Source: Scatosoma sp045537295 (GTDB taxonomy: Bacteria; Bacillota; Clostridia; Christensenellales; Borkfalkiaceae). Taken from it: a DNA stretch of 17,557 nt. The DNA is taken from NCBI GenBank assembly GCA_045537295.1, contig JAZSPG010000106.1:1-17557 (forward strand). The letters run 5' to 3'. Below are positions 1-6,105 of the stretch, one piece after another; the first letter of the stretch is position 1; each line of letters opens with the position of its first letter. The notes beneath the pieces were generated by a model. The model made no database searches, was not told where the DNA came from, and worked only from the letters and a program-made list of their open reading frames with translations. Position numbers and translations under genes: made by a program.

Positions 1-334
1 CCGCTTGGCCTCCGACTTCCCGACCGCGTTCGTCAGCGCTGAGCAATACGCCGAGCCTTTCAAAAAACTCGAAAAGCGATTGCTTGCCGTAGGCGCGGAC
101 GATATTTTGCGCTTTTTCCGCGCCGAAAGGCGTGGAGGAAAAGTAGCCCTCGGTTTCACAGGCGAGGTTGGTGATATTGCCCTGACCGTTGCCCGTAGCC
201 GAAAGTTTTTTGCCGACCCGTTCGCCACGCTCGAAGAGGATAATATTTTGTTGAAATTGACTAAGCGTTACGGCGAGCGTCAAGCCTGACGCGCCTCCGC
301 CGACGATTGCCGTCGTATAAATTTTACCGTTCAT
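1..334 (-). CDS. HI0933-family FAD flavoprotein, N-terminal part (runs off the window)
   Basis: The reading frame is open from an ATG at 334 to the window edge, giving 111 codons of a family usually near 400 residues. Residues 9-16 read IVGGGASG, the dinucleotide-binding turn of a Rossmann fold, and residues 44-57 read KKLSATGNGQGNIT, the family hallmark (usually GxKxxxTGNGRCN). These proteins (HI0933/YhiN type, PF03486) are cytosolic FAD-binding oxidoreductases, mostly of unproven substrate; some relatives reduce bile acids or other alkenes, but nothing here says which. In the hallmark, the usual Arg-Cys before Asn is Gln-Gly. No ribosome site precedes the ATG; a promoter ends six bases before it, so the mRNA may be leaderless. 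A second in-frame ATG lies at 352 and also lacks a ribosome site. The gene is divergent from the YegP protein. Confidence 0.85.
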   Translation of the reverse strand, partial: MNGKIYTTAIVGGGASGLTLAVTLSQFQQNIILFERGERVGKKLSATGNGQGNITNLACETEGYFSSTPFGAEKAQNIVRAYGKQSLFEFFERLGVLLSADERGREVGGQA

Positions 335-340
335 AGTTAC

Positions 341-369
341 ATTGTAAACCATTTGAAGGAAAAAGTCAA
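341..369 (-). promoter_or_regulatory. Promoter of the flavoprotein gene, start point at the ATG
   Basis: On the minus strand TTGACT (369-364) and TACAAT (346-341) are separated by 17 bases. Only six bases, GTAACT, lie between the -10 box and the ATG at 334, so initiation would fall on or next to the A of the start codon. The match to a housekeeping sigma promoter is seen directly; leaderless transcription is inferred. Confidence 0.65.
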
Positions 370-408
370 ATTTTTTGGAAAAACGGGAAAAAATTTTTCA
401 CCGCAATA

Positions 409-437
409 TTGACTTTTTTGCTTTTTTGTATTAGAAT
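409..437 (+). promoter_or_regulatory. Promoter of the YegP-domain protein
   Basis: TTGACT (409-414), a 17-base spacer and TAGAAT (432-437) form a near-consensus housekeeping promoter. The expected start near 444 leaves a leader of about 70 bases before the ATG at 515. Its -35 box faces that of the divergent flavoprotein promoter, with about 40 bases between them. Confidence 0.7.
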
Positions 438-455
438 ATATGTAGAAGAATAAAC

Positions 456-497
456 TTTCGGCAATTCTCGTATGATAGTATACGGAAACCCCCGAAA
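456..497 (+). promoter_or_regulatory. Nested hairpins in the leader of the YegP-domain gene
   Basis: TTTCGG (456-461) can pair with CCGAAA (492-497), enclosing a second stem CGTAT (469-473) / ATACG (480-484) with a six-base loop. The outer arm ends three bases before the AAGGAG ribosome site at 500-505, so the fold could influence access. Stems are short and the role is speculative; no known riboswitch is recognised. Confidence 0.3.
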
Positions 498-514
498 ACA
501 AGGAGAACGACACT

Positions 515-1948
515 ATGGAAAAAATCAAGGCTTTCGTCGGTAACTGTATCGATTACTTAAAGGCAAATCCCGCGTTGGCGCTCGTTTTGGCAGGCGCGGT
601 AGCTTTTATGCTTATCGTACTTACCGTCATTATCGTCCTTTGCGTAAAGCGTTCGAAAGCAAAGAAACGCTTGGCGCAAAACGCGAACGCGGATAAAACG
701 CAAGCTACGCCCGCAAAGGTACAAACCTCGACCGCACAAGCACAAACGCAAGCGCAAACCCCTGCCGAGCAAGCAAAATCGCAAGCGGAAATAGAAAAAC
801 AAAAACAGGAAGAGGCGAGAAAGGCCGTGTTCGAACGGTTGGAAGCGCAACGCTTAGAGGCGGAACGCGAGGAAGCGGAAGAACGCGCGAAAGCCGAGGC
901 GGAAGCGAAGGCAAAAGCGAAAGCGGAACAGGCCGAGAAGAAAACCACCGCTAAAAAGACGACGGCAAAATCCACTACCGCGACGAAAACCGCAAAATCC
1001 GCAAAACCCGCAAAACCCGCGACAACGGCTACGGGTACGGCGGAAAAGAGCGCAACGGCTAAGAAAACGACGAAACCCGCGCCTAAAAAAGCGGAAACGA
1101 GCGTAAAATTATACGACGAAATGAAAGACGCGAAGGTGGAAGACGATATTTGGTACGACGAAAACGAAACGGAAAAAGTAGCGAAATACAGCGGGAAATG
1201 GACGATTTGCCGTGTGATTACGGACGACGCGGACGCGGAAGAAACCTACTTTTTCGAACTGCGCGCGTCCAACGGCGAAAAGCTGTTCTCGTCTGAGGAA
1301 TACACCTCGTACACCGGTGCGCTCCGCGGTATCGAAACGCATAAGTCGAACATTGAAAAAGGCAATTTCAAGGTGACGGTATCTAAAAAAGGCGATTACA
1401 TCTTCAAGCTTTTGAGCGGGAAGAACACCCTGCTTTGTATGGGCGAAAATTACGCGACGCAGGCGCGTTGCGAAAGCGCGATTGAATCCACCAAACGCTT
1501 TGCGAAAACCGCCGTTTTGGACGAAAGCGTGCAAGACCATTTGGTAAAAGTACCCGTAGAGGACGATGCGGAAATAGAACCCGTCAGCGAAAACTATAAC
1601 GGGAAATGGATAATATTCACTAGACCCGGCTTAAACGGCGAACAGCTGTTCTATTTCGAACTGTTTGCCAACAACGGCGAAAAATTGCTCTCGTCCGAGG
1701 ACTACACCTCGTATATCGGCGCGGTAAACGGTTTGCAAACGCACAAAACGAATATCGAAAAAGGCAATTTCCGTATCTCGCTCACAAAGCGCGGGGATTA
1801 TATCTACAAGCTCTTGAACGGCAACAACCAGCTGTTGTGCCTCGGCGAACATTACAAGACCAAACGCCGTTGCCAAAACGCTGTGGAATCGGTAAAACGC
1901 TTCGCCGTCAACTCCCCCGTACTCACCGACCCGTCGCTCACCAAATAA
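515..1948 (+). CDS. Membrane-anchored protein with two YegP/DUF1508 modules
   Basis: 477 residues; start set by AAGGAG at 500-505. Residues about 19-44 form one hydrophobic segment followed by a KRSKAKKR patch, so the bulk of the protein probably lies in the cytoplasm. Residues 50-198 are low-complexity, rich in Ala, Gln, Glu and Lys: a likely charged helix (about 85-142), then a Lys/Ala/Thr/Pro stretch like a histone H1 tail. Two similar modules follow at about 227-331 and 363-465. Each has the DUF1508 (YegP, UPF0339) pattern: FELxAxNGEKLxSSExYTSY, a GAL/GAV motif, then GDYIxKLL, a Cys/Gly-Glu-x-Tyr segment and a final VKRFA-type helix. YegP domains are small beta-alpha folds of unknown function, usually found alone in short soluble proteins. 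The gene stands alone between its own promoter and terminator. Domain identity is fairly sure; role unknown. Confidence 0.8.
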   Translation: MEKIKAFVGNCIDYLKANPALALVLAGAVAFMLIVLTVIIVLCVKRSKAKKRLAQNANADKTQATPAKVQTSTAQAQTQAQTPAEQAKSQAEIEKQKQEEARKAVFERLEAQRLEAEREEAEERAKAEAEAKAKAKAEQAEKKTTAKKTTAKSTTATKTAKSAKPAKPATTATGTAEKSATAKKTTKPAPKKAETSVKLYDEMKDAKVEDDIWYDENETEKVAKYSGKWTICRVITDDADAEETYFFELRASNGEKLFSSEEYTSYTGALRGIETHKSNIEKGNFKVTVSKKGDYIFKLLSGKNTLLCMGENYATQARCESAIESTKRFAKTAVLDESVQDHLVKVPVEDDAEIEPVSENYNGKWIIFTRPGLNGEQLFYFELFANNGEKLLSSEDYTSYIGAVNGLQTHKTNIEKGNFRISLTKRGDYIYKLLNGNNQLLCLGEHYKTKRRCQNAVESVKRFAVNSPVLTDPSLTK

Positions 1949-1965
1949 TTTAACGATAACAATTT

Positions 1966-2003
1966 ACGGCGTATCCTTCTCAGGATACGCCGTTTTTCGT
2001 TTG
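1966..2003 (+). terminator. Intrinsic terminator of the YegP-domain gene
   Basis: ACGGCGTATCC (1966-1976) and GGATACGCCGT (1983-1993) form a perfect 11-bp stem with loop TTCTCA, followed by TTTTTCGTTT. The opposite strand has only a poor T-tract, so it serves the plus-strand gene best, with possible weak use by the converging DUF2207 gene. Confidence 0.9.
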
Positions 2004-2022
2004 TTAAATACTGTTTAGCGGG

Positions 2023-3954
2023 TTATCTTGCTCCGCCACCGCCACCGCCGAATCCGCCACCGCCGAATCCGCCGAAACTACCGCCTCCACCGCTCTTTCC
2101 GACGAACCCACCGCCTTGGGCTTGCGGTTTGGCGAGCGCGACGACAAACGCGCTACGCATACAGCGGTTCAAAAGCCAAATATCGAACGCGCTGACATTC
2201 GAACAGGTACACCAGCTTGGCGGGGGTAACAAAATCGCGGAAAACTTATTTTCCCACTCGTCCGTTACGCCCAAAACCTGCGCGTACGGCAATACCTTAT
2301 AATAGAGTTCGGGATTTTCTTCAAGCATCACCTTAATTTTATCCTCCTCTGTGTAGACGATAAAATCTTTGAAACCGAGAATTTGCCCCAGCGTTTGCAA
2401 ATACGCCTCCGTCCGCGACAGCGTGCGGTTGGTGATAACGGCGCAGGCAAACGAGAACGCGCAAATTACGAGTTTTTCAAACTCGGTGAGAATATGGTTT
2501 GCCAAAAAGAAGGAAAAAATCAAAGCGAACAACGCACCGATTACCGTTTTTGCTATATTCAGTGCGGTTTGTGTTTTGCGTTTCCATTTATAACGGTAAT
2601 TTTCCTGTATATACCCAAGCCCCAGCATGAGCGCGACGGGTATGACGAACGCCAAACCCATTAAGCTGATAAATTTTGCGCCAAGGCGCGAAAACGCTAA
2701 AATCTGCACGGTAAGGACGGGGAAAAGCACGGCGAGTACTCCGCCCGCCAAATATCCAAGCACGGATTTTTTCTCGTATATTTTCGGTGTGGGAAGTTGT
2801 AGTTTCGCCCTTTCCACAAAGTCGTAGAATTTATACTGCAAATCTTTCGCCGTCACCCTATCGCCCGATTTGAACAGACCGTTAAACAGCGTTTTTTCGT
2901 GCAAGGACGCGGTTTGGGGTAGGTCGGATTTTTTAAGAAAAACAGGATTGTCCTCGTCCGTTAAATCGATATTCAAGTACCCCTTATGCGCGAAATAGTA
3001 AAGCATAGAAGTAACATCTTCGCTATCCGCCGTTCCGTCTAAAAGTTTGCCCATTTTCATAGGGTCCATACTATCGGGTGCGGTTACATTGACCGTAGTG
3101 ATAAGCTCGCGCTTGGTACGGGTAAAGCTTACGAGCAGGACGCAAAGCCCTACCGCGAGCGCGCCGAGAAGTAAAATCAACCACAGCCCGTCGGTGAAAA
3201 GGCGAACACGCGTATAGCCATCGAATTTACCGTCCGTGAAAGTGAAGTCCAGCGTTACGCCCTTGGCTACGTACTCGTCGAAGGTTTCGTTGTACGCGCG
3301 GGGCAATAAATCCGCGAAAAAGGTGAGCGTCTTTTTATCCTCGGACAAGCGTTTGTTTAGCGTCGTGTCCTCTTCTTTCGAGCCGTAACCCGTATACAAC
3401 GCACAGGTATCCTCGCTCACGGGGTACGGGAAACGGACGGTGGCGCTTACCTCGTGCAAATCCACGGTAAAACCGAACGGAATGACGTCGATTATCATAC
3501 CGCTTCGTTTCGTACCTGCGTTGAGTCCGTTTTGCATACAAAACGCAATATCGTAGGTGCGGACATTGCCTTTTTCCGCTCCGCCGATACAGTTTATATC
3601 GATAAATTCGTCGTTGTCGGGGTTATTTTCGACGGTGTAGGAAAAGGCTTTGCCGTCGGCACAGCTCGCCGAAATATCGTAATACCGTGCGCTTTCTTTG
3701 GGTAATGAACGGTAGAACATCGTCAAGCCGTTTTTCAAAAATTCGACGGTGATGCGTTCCTTTACCCGTACCGTTCTGTCCTTTTCCACCGTCATATCCA
3801 CTTCGTATTTTTGGATATGGATTAAATCGTTATACCTTACCTGTGCCGAGGCGGTAAGCGGGGATTTTATCGGGAATATTAGGCAAACGAGGAATACCGC
3901 CAGCATAAACATACAAAGCAGTTTGCCCGTTTTCATTTTGCGTTTTATTTTCAT
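2023..3954 (-). CDS. DUF2207 family membrane protein
   Basis: 643 residues from the ATG at 3954, chosen because AAAGGAAAGG lies just upstream; the ATG at 3981 is in frame but lacks a site. A Lys-rich start and hydrophobic stretch (11-28) ending in ASA near 35-37 is a signal peptide. The exported domain (about 38-254) has the family start 'HIQKYEVDMTVEKDRTVRVKE'-like pattern of DUF2207 (PF09972). Membrane segments are likely at about 255-277, 398-421, 426-447, 469-488 and 493-508. The segment FKDFIVYTEE...LPYAQVLGV..EWENKF near 528-572 and a glycine-only tail (GGFGGGGFGGGGGG) are typical of the family. Function is unknown; members often sit beside LemA, as here. A terminator lies between the two genes and no clear promoter is visible for this one. 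The family call is strong. Confidence 0.85.
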   Translation of the reverse strand: MKIKRKMKTGKLLCMFMLAVFLVCLIFPIKSPLTASAQVRYNDLIHIQKYEVDMTVEKDRTVRVKERITVEFLKNGLTMFYRSLPKESARYYDISASCADGKAFSYTVENNPDNDEFIDINCIGGAEKGNVRTYDIAFCMQNGLNAGTKRSGMIIDVIPFGFTVDLHEVSATVRFPYPVSEDTCALYTGYGSKEEDTTLNKRLSEDKKTLTFFADLLPRAYNETFDEYVAKGVTLDFTFTDGKFDGYTRVRLFTDGLWLILLLGALAVGLCVLLVSFTRTKRELITTVNVTAPDSMDPMKMGKLLDGTADSEDVTSMLYYFAHKGYLNIDLTDEDNPVFLKKSDLPQTASLHEKTLFNGLFKSGDRVTAKDLQYKFYDFVERAKLQLPTPKIYEKKSVLGYLAGGVLAVLFPVLTVQILAFSRLGAKFISLMGLAFVIPVALMLGLGYIQENYRYKWKRKTQTALNIAKTVIGALFALIFSFFLANHILTEFEKLVICAFSFACAVITNRTLSRTEAYLQTLGQILGFKDFIVYTEEDKIKVMLEENPELYYKVLPYAQVLGVTDEWENKFSAILLPPPSWCTCSNVSAFDIWLLNRCMRSAFVVALAKPQAQGGGFVGKSGGGGSFGGFGGGGFGGGGGGAR

Positions 3955-4019
3955 AATCCTTTCCTTTGATAAGATTACCACGGGCTACGCCCTCGAAACG
4001 ACGGGGGGCATAGCACACG

Positions 4020-4053
4020 AAAAACGGCGCGCATTCTTAGCCTTGCGCGCCGT
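4020..4053 (-). terminator. Intrinsic terminator between lemA and the DUF2207 gene
   Basis: On the minus strand ACGGCGCGC and GCGCGCCGT (4053-4045 and 4032-4024) form a perfect 9-bp, GC-rich stem with a 12-base loop, followed by TTTTT then CGTG. It begins ten bases after the lemA stop. The T-run is short, so partial read-through into the DUF2207 gene is plausible. Confidence 0.75.
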
Positions 4054-4063
4054 CAATTAGCCG

Positions 4064-4669
4064 TTAGAATTGTACGCGGACGTTTTTGCGTTCTTCCTCG
4101 CTGTCCAGCTCGAAATACGGACGGCGCTTATAGTCCTCGCCCATACGTTTACCGATAATACTGTCGGGGAAAAGTTCGAGCTTGGTGTTGAACGATTTCA
4201 CCACGCCGTTATAGTAGCGTCTTGCGCTTTCAAGTTCCGTTTCGATACCGCGAAGCTGATTTTGCAAATCAAGGAAGTTTCTATTTGCTTGAAGCTCGGG
4301 GTACGCCTCGGACACCGCCGAGAAGAAGGTTTTGAGCGAACCCGCGAGCGCTTTTTCCGCGTCCATTTTTTGCTGTGCCGTGGTCGCGTTCATCGCGATA
4401 TTGCGTGCCGAAATTACCTTTTGCAAAGTTTCGCTTTCGTGTTTTGCAAAGCCCTTTACCGTTTCAACGAGGTTGGGGATTAAATCGTATCTCTTTTTGA
4501 GGTATACGTCAATGGTCGCCCACGCCTCCTCCACTTTGTTCTTTAACCGCACGAACCCGTTGCGCGTCTTTATCCACCACGAAACGAGAACAATCGCCAA
4601 AATGACGACGACCGCGCCGACAATAATCCCCGCGATTGCGCCACCGCTGATAAGTAAGCCGTTTAACAT
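4064..4669 (-). CDS. lemA: LemA family protein
   Basis: 201 residues from the ATG at 4669, set by AGGAG a few bases upstream; a longer in-frame extension to 4786 crosses the promoter and is rejected. One membrane segment at about 9-31 is followed by the LemA domain: NKVEEAWATIDVYLKKRYDLIPNLVxTVKGFA, then a long helical region and YNGVVKSFNTKLELFPDSIIG, all family hallmarks (PF04011). LemA proteins are small, helical, membrane-anchored proteins of uncertain function, often next to TPM or DUF2207 proteins. Length is normal. Expression is probably high and constitutive, given a perfect-consensus promoter. Transcript ends mainly at the hairpin just downstream. Confidence 0.93.
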   Translation of the reverse strand: MLNGLLISGGAIAGIIVGAVVVILAIVLVSWWIKTRNGFVRLKNKVEEAWATIDVYLKKRYDLIPNLVETVKGFAKHESETLQKVISARNIAMNATTAQQKMDAEKALAGSLKTFFSAVSEAYPELQANRNFLDLQNQLRGIETELESARRYYNGVVKSFNTKLELFPDSIIGKRMGEDYKRRPYFELDSEEERKNVRVQF

Positions 4670-4686
4670 ACCTTTCTCCTTTTTTT

Positions 4687-4698
4687 GAGCGTTCGCTC
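4687..4698 (-). promoter_or_regulatory. Small hairpin in the lemA leader
   Basis: GAGCG and CGCTC (4687-4691 and 4694-4698) can pair around two bases, between the predicted start point near 4708 and the AGGAG ribosome site of lemA. It is too short for a terminator and lacks a T-run on this strand; it might stabilise the 5' end. Weak evidence. Confidence 0.2.
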
Positions 4699-4714
4699 TT
4701 GTTATTATACTTTT

Positions 4715-4743
4715 ATTATACAATAAAAATGCAAGGCTGTCAA
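4715..4743 (-). promoter_or_regulatory. Perfect-consensus promoter of lemA
   Basis: On the minus strand TTGACA (4743-4738), exactly 17 bases, and TATAAT (4720-4715). Both hexamers match the housekeeping sigma consensus at every position. The start point should be near 4708, giving a leader of about 40 bases. Confidence 0.9.
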
Positions 4744-4752
4744 TACTTTGCG

Positions 4753-4793
4753 CAAAAAAAACGAACCTACCGCCTGTAAAAGCCAAGGTCCGT
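4753..4793 (-). terminator. Terminator of the DUF378 gene
   Basis: On the minus strand ACGGACCT (4793-4786) pairs with AGGTTCGT (4768-4761) through one G-T pair, and an eight-base T-run follows. The opposite strand also has T-rich sequence after the stem (TTTTCTTTTTT) but a mismatch in it. It insulates the lemA promoter that starts ten bases further on. Confidence 0.75.
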
Positions 4794-4811
4794 TTTCTTT
4801 TTTGCCGTGGA

Positions 4812-5042
4812 TTAGTCCTCGGCGCGTCTGCTTTTAAGCCACAAAACGCCGTTGGTGATAATCGGCGAAAGAATGAGCCAAAGCGCGGAAAGGGCGATTA
4901 TCGAATATACGATAACGGAACCCACCGCTCTCGCGCCAGCGAAAATCGAGCCGACGAGGTTGAAATCGAACAACCCGAACAAGCCCCAGTTCAAAGCGCC
5001 GAGAATGACTAAAATATAAGAAATTATATTCGCGATACGCAT
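4812..5042 (-). CDS. DUF378 family small membrane protein
   Basis: 76 residues; strong CAGGAGG ribosome site six to twelve bases before the ATG at 5042. Two hydrophobic segments at about 7-29 and 40-63. The motif LNWGLFGLFDFNLVGSIF and a following IVYSIIALSALW match DUF378 (PF04070, B. subtilis YuzA type), small two-helix membrane proteins of unknown function. It ends with a short basic/acidic tail. It follows the hydrolase gene by 84 bases with no terminator between, so it may be the last gene of that unit, though a promoter in the gap cannot be excluded. Confidence 0.85.
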   Translation of the reverse strand: MRIANIISYILVILGALNWGLFGLFDFNLVGSIFAGARAVGSVIVYSIIALSALWLILSPIITNGVLWLKSRRAED

Positions 5043-5126
5043 AGCTTTTCCCTCCTGAAAACAGTATGTTTCCCTTTTCGCTTTTTATGCAACCAAACGG
5101 GGAAAGGCATTTCAACGCGTACCTGC

Positions 5127-6041
5127 CTACGCCTTTTGTAAAAATGCAAGCAAATCGGTAAGCACTTCCGCTCTTTTATCGTCGTGAAAAATTTCGTGGC
5201 GTTGCCCCTCGTACAATTTACCGAAAACCTTTGTATATCCCGCCTTTCTAAGCCCTTCAATCGTTTGAAACCATTTCAGCTCGTTTCCCATTACGGCGTC
5301 CTCGCTCCCCGAAACGAACAAAATAGGTAATTCTTCGTTTTTTACCCCGTAGCGTTTGAGGGTATAACTATTCTTCATCAGTCTAAACAAATTTTCAAAA
5401 CCGTTGCAGGTAAACGAAACCCTGCCCTTAGGGTTTTGGTAAAAGGCTTGGATATTTTCTCTATTATGCGACAGCCACGCGCCCGCGCCCTCGCCGTCAA
5501 AGCGTTTATTTCCCCTGCCCGTTGAAAGATACGCAAGCAATTTACTGCGGTGTTTTTTACCGCGAAACAGCGAAATAACTTTCGTCATCACAATCGCTAC
5601 GCCCGCCATCGAATTTTTGCTCGGCGAACCGCAAATTATCGCTTTGTCTATCAAAGTATCGTATTTTTGTAAATAACACCGTGCGACCATCGAACCCATA
5701 CTGTGACCGAACAGGGTTATTTTTAAGTCTTGGTACTTCTCTTTCAAAAACCGCGTCACCTGCACGGCGTCCTCGACGATTGCCACCCCGCTATTATCGT
5801 AAAAATACCCCAAATCACCCGCCTCTTTCACGCTGTCGCCGTGACCGCGCTGGTCGTGACAGGCTACCACATAGCCTTGTTCGGCAAAAAATTGCATAAA
5901 TTCTAAATAGCGTTCCTTAAACTCGCACATACCGTGTAAAATTTGCAAAACACCCTTTTTCTCACCCGTCGGTTCTACGGTAAGCAAATGTAAATCTAAA
6001 CCGTCAAAATCCGATTGTAAAACAAAATTTTTAGTCGTCAT
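5127..6041 (-). CDS. Alpha/beta hydrolase, monoacylglycerol lipase-like
   Basis: 304 residues from the ATG at 6041, set by AGGAGG upstream; a 28-codon in-frame extension would overlap the ABC gene and is rejected. Motifs of the Hydrolase_4/serine aminopeptidase S33 group are in order: LHGM at 35-38 (oxyanion hole), HDQRGHGDS at 62-70, the nucleophile elbow GHSMGS with Ser114, Asp248 in GSEDAVMG, and His282 in GQRHEIFHD. Ser114-Asp248-His282 is a complete catalytic triad. Relatives split monoglycerides, lysophospholipids or other small esters; the substrate is not readable here. There is no signal peptide, so it should act in the cytoplasm. It lies 64 bases downstream of the ABC transporter gene with a hairpin in the gap, which suggests co-transcription with reduced flow. 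Confidence 0.88.
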   Translation of the reverse strand: MTTKNFVLQSDFDGLDLHLLTVEPTGEKKGVLQILHGMCEFKERYLEFMQFFAEQGYVVACHDQRGHGDSVKEAGDLGYFYDNSGVAIVEDAVQVTRFLKEKYQDLKITLFGHSMGSMVARCYLQKYDTLIDKAIICGSPSKNSMAGVAIVMTKVISLFRGKKHRSKLLAYLSTGRGNKRFDGEGAGAWLSHNRENIQAFYQNPKGRVSFTCNGFENLFRLMKNSYTLKRYGVKNEELPILFVSGSEDAVMGNELKWFQTIEGLRKAGYTKVFGKLYEGQRHEIFHDDKRAEVLTDLLAFLQKA

Positions 6042-6068
6042 TTTCTCTTTCCCTCCTAAAAATTTTTC

Positions 6069-6094
6069 GAGCCGTCCCTTATAAAAGACGGCCC
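6069..6094 (-). promoter_or_regulatory. Hairpin between the ABC transporter and hydrolase genes
   Basis: On the minus strand GGGCCGTC (6094-6087) pairs with GACGGCTC (6076-6069) with one G-T pair, loop of ten bases. What follows is CGAAAAATTTTT, so the T-run is displaced and termination is likely weak. It could cut hydrolase expression relative to the transporter, or mark an mRNA processing point. Confidence 0.5.
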
Positions 6095-6105
6095 GTAAAA
6101 TAACT

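Noticed and set aside
5..289. Plus-strand open frame at the left edge
   Set aside because: It is the antisense shadow of the flavoprotein, whose frame carries the FAD motifs.
553..975. Long minus-strand frames opposite the YegP gene's linker
   Set aside because: They are Cys/Phe/Ala-rich translations of the low-complexity linker's complement, with no ribosome site.
4670..4786. Extended N-terminus of LemA
   Set aside because: The extension crosses a perfect promoter and ribosome site; the ATG at 4669 is the real start.
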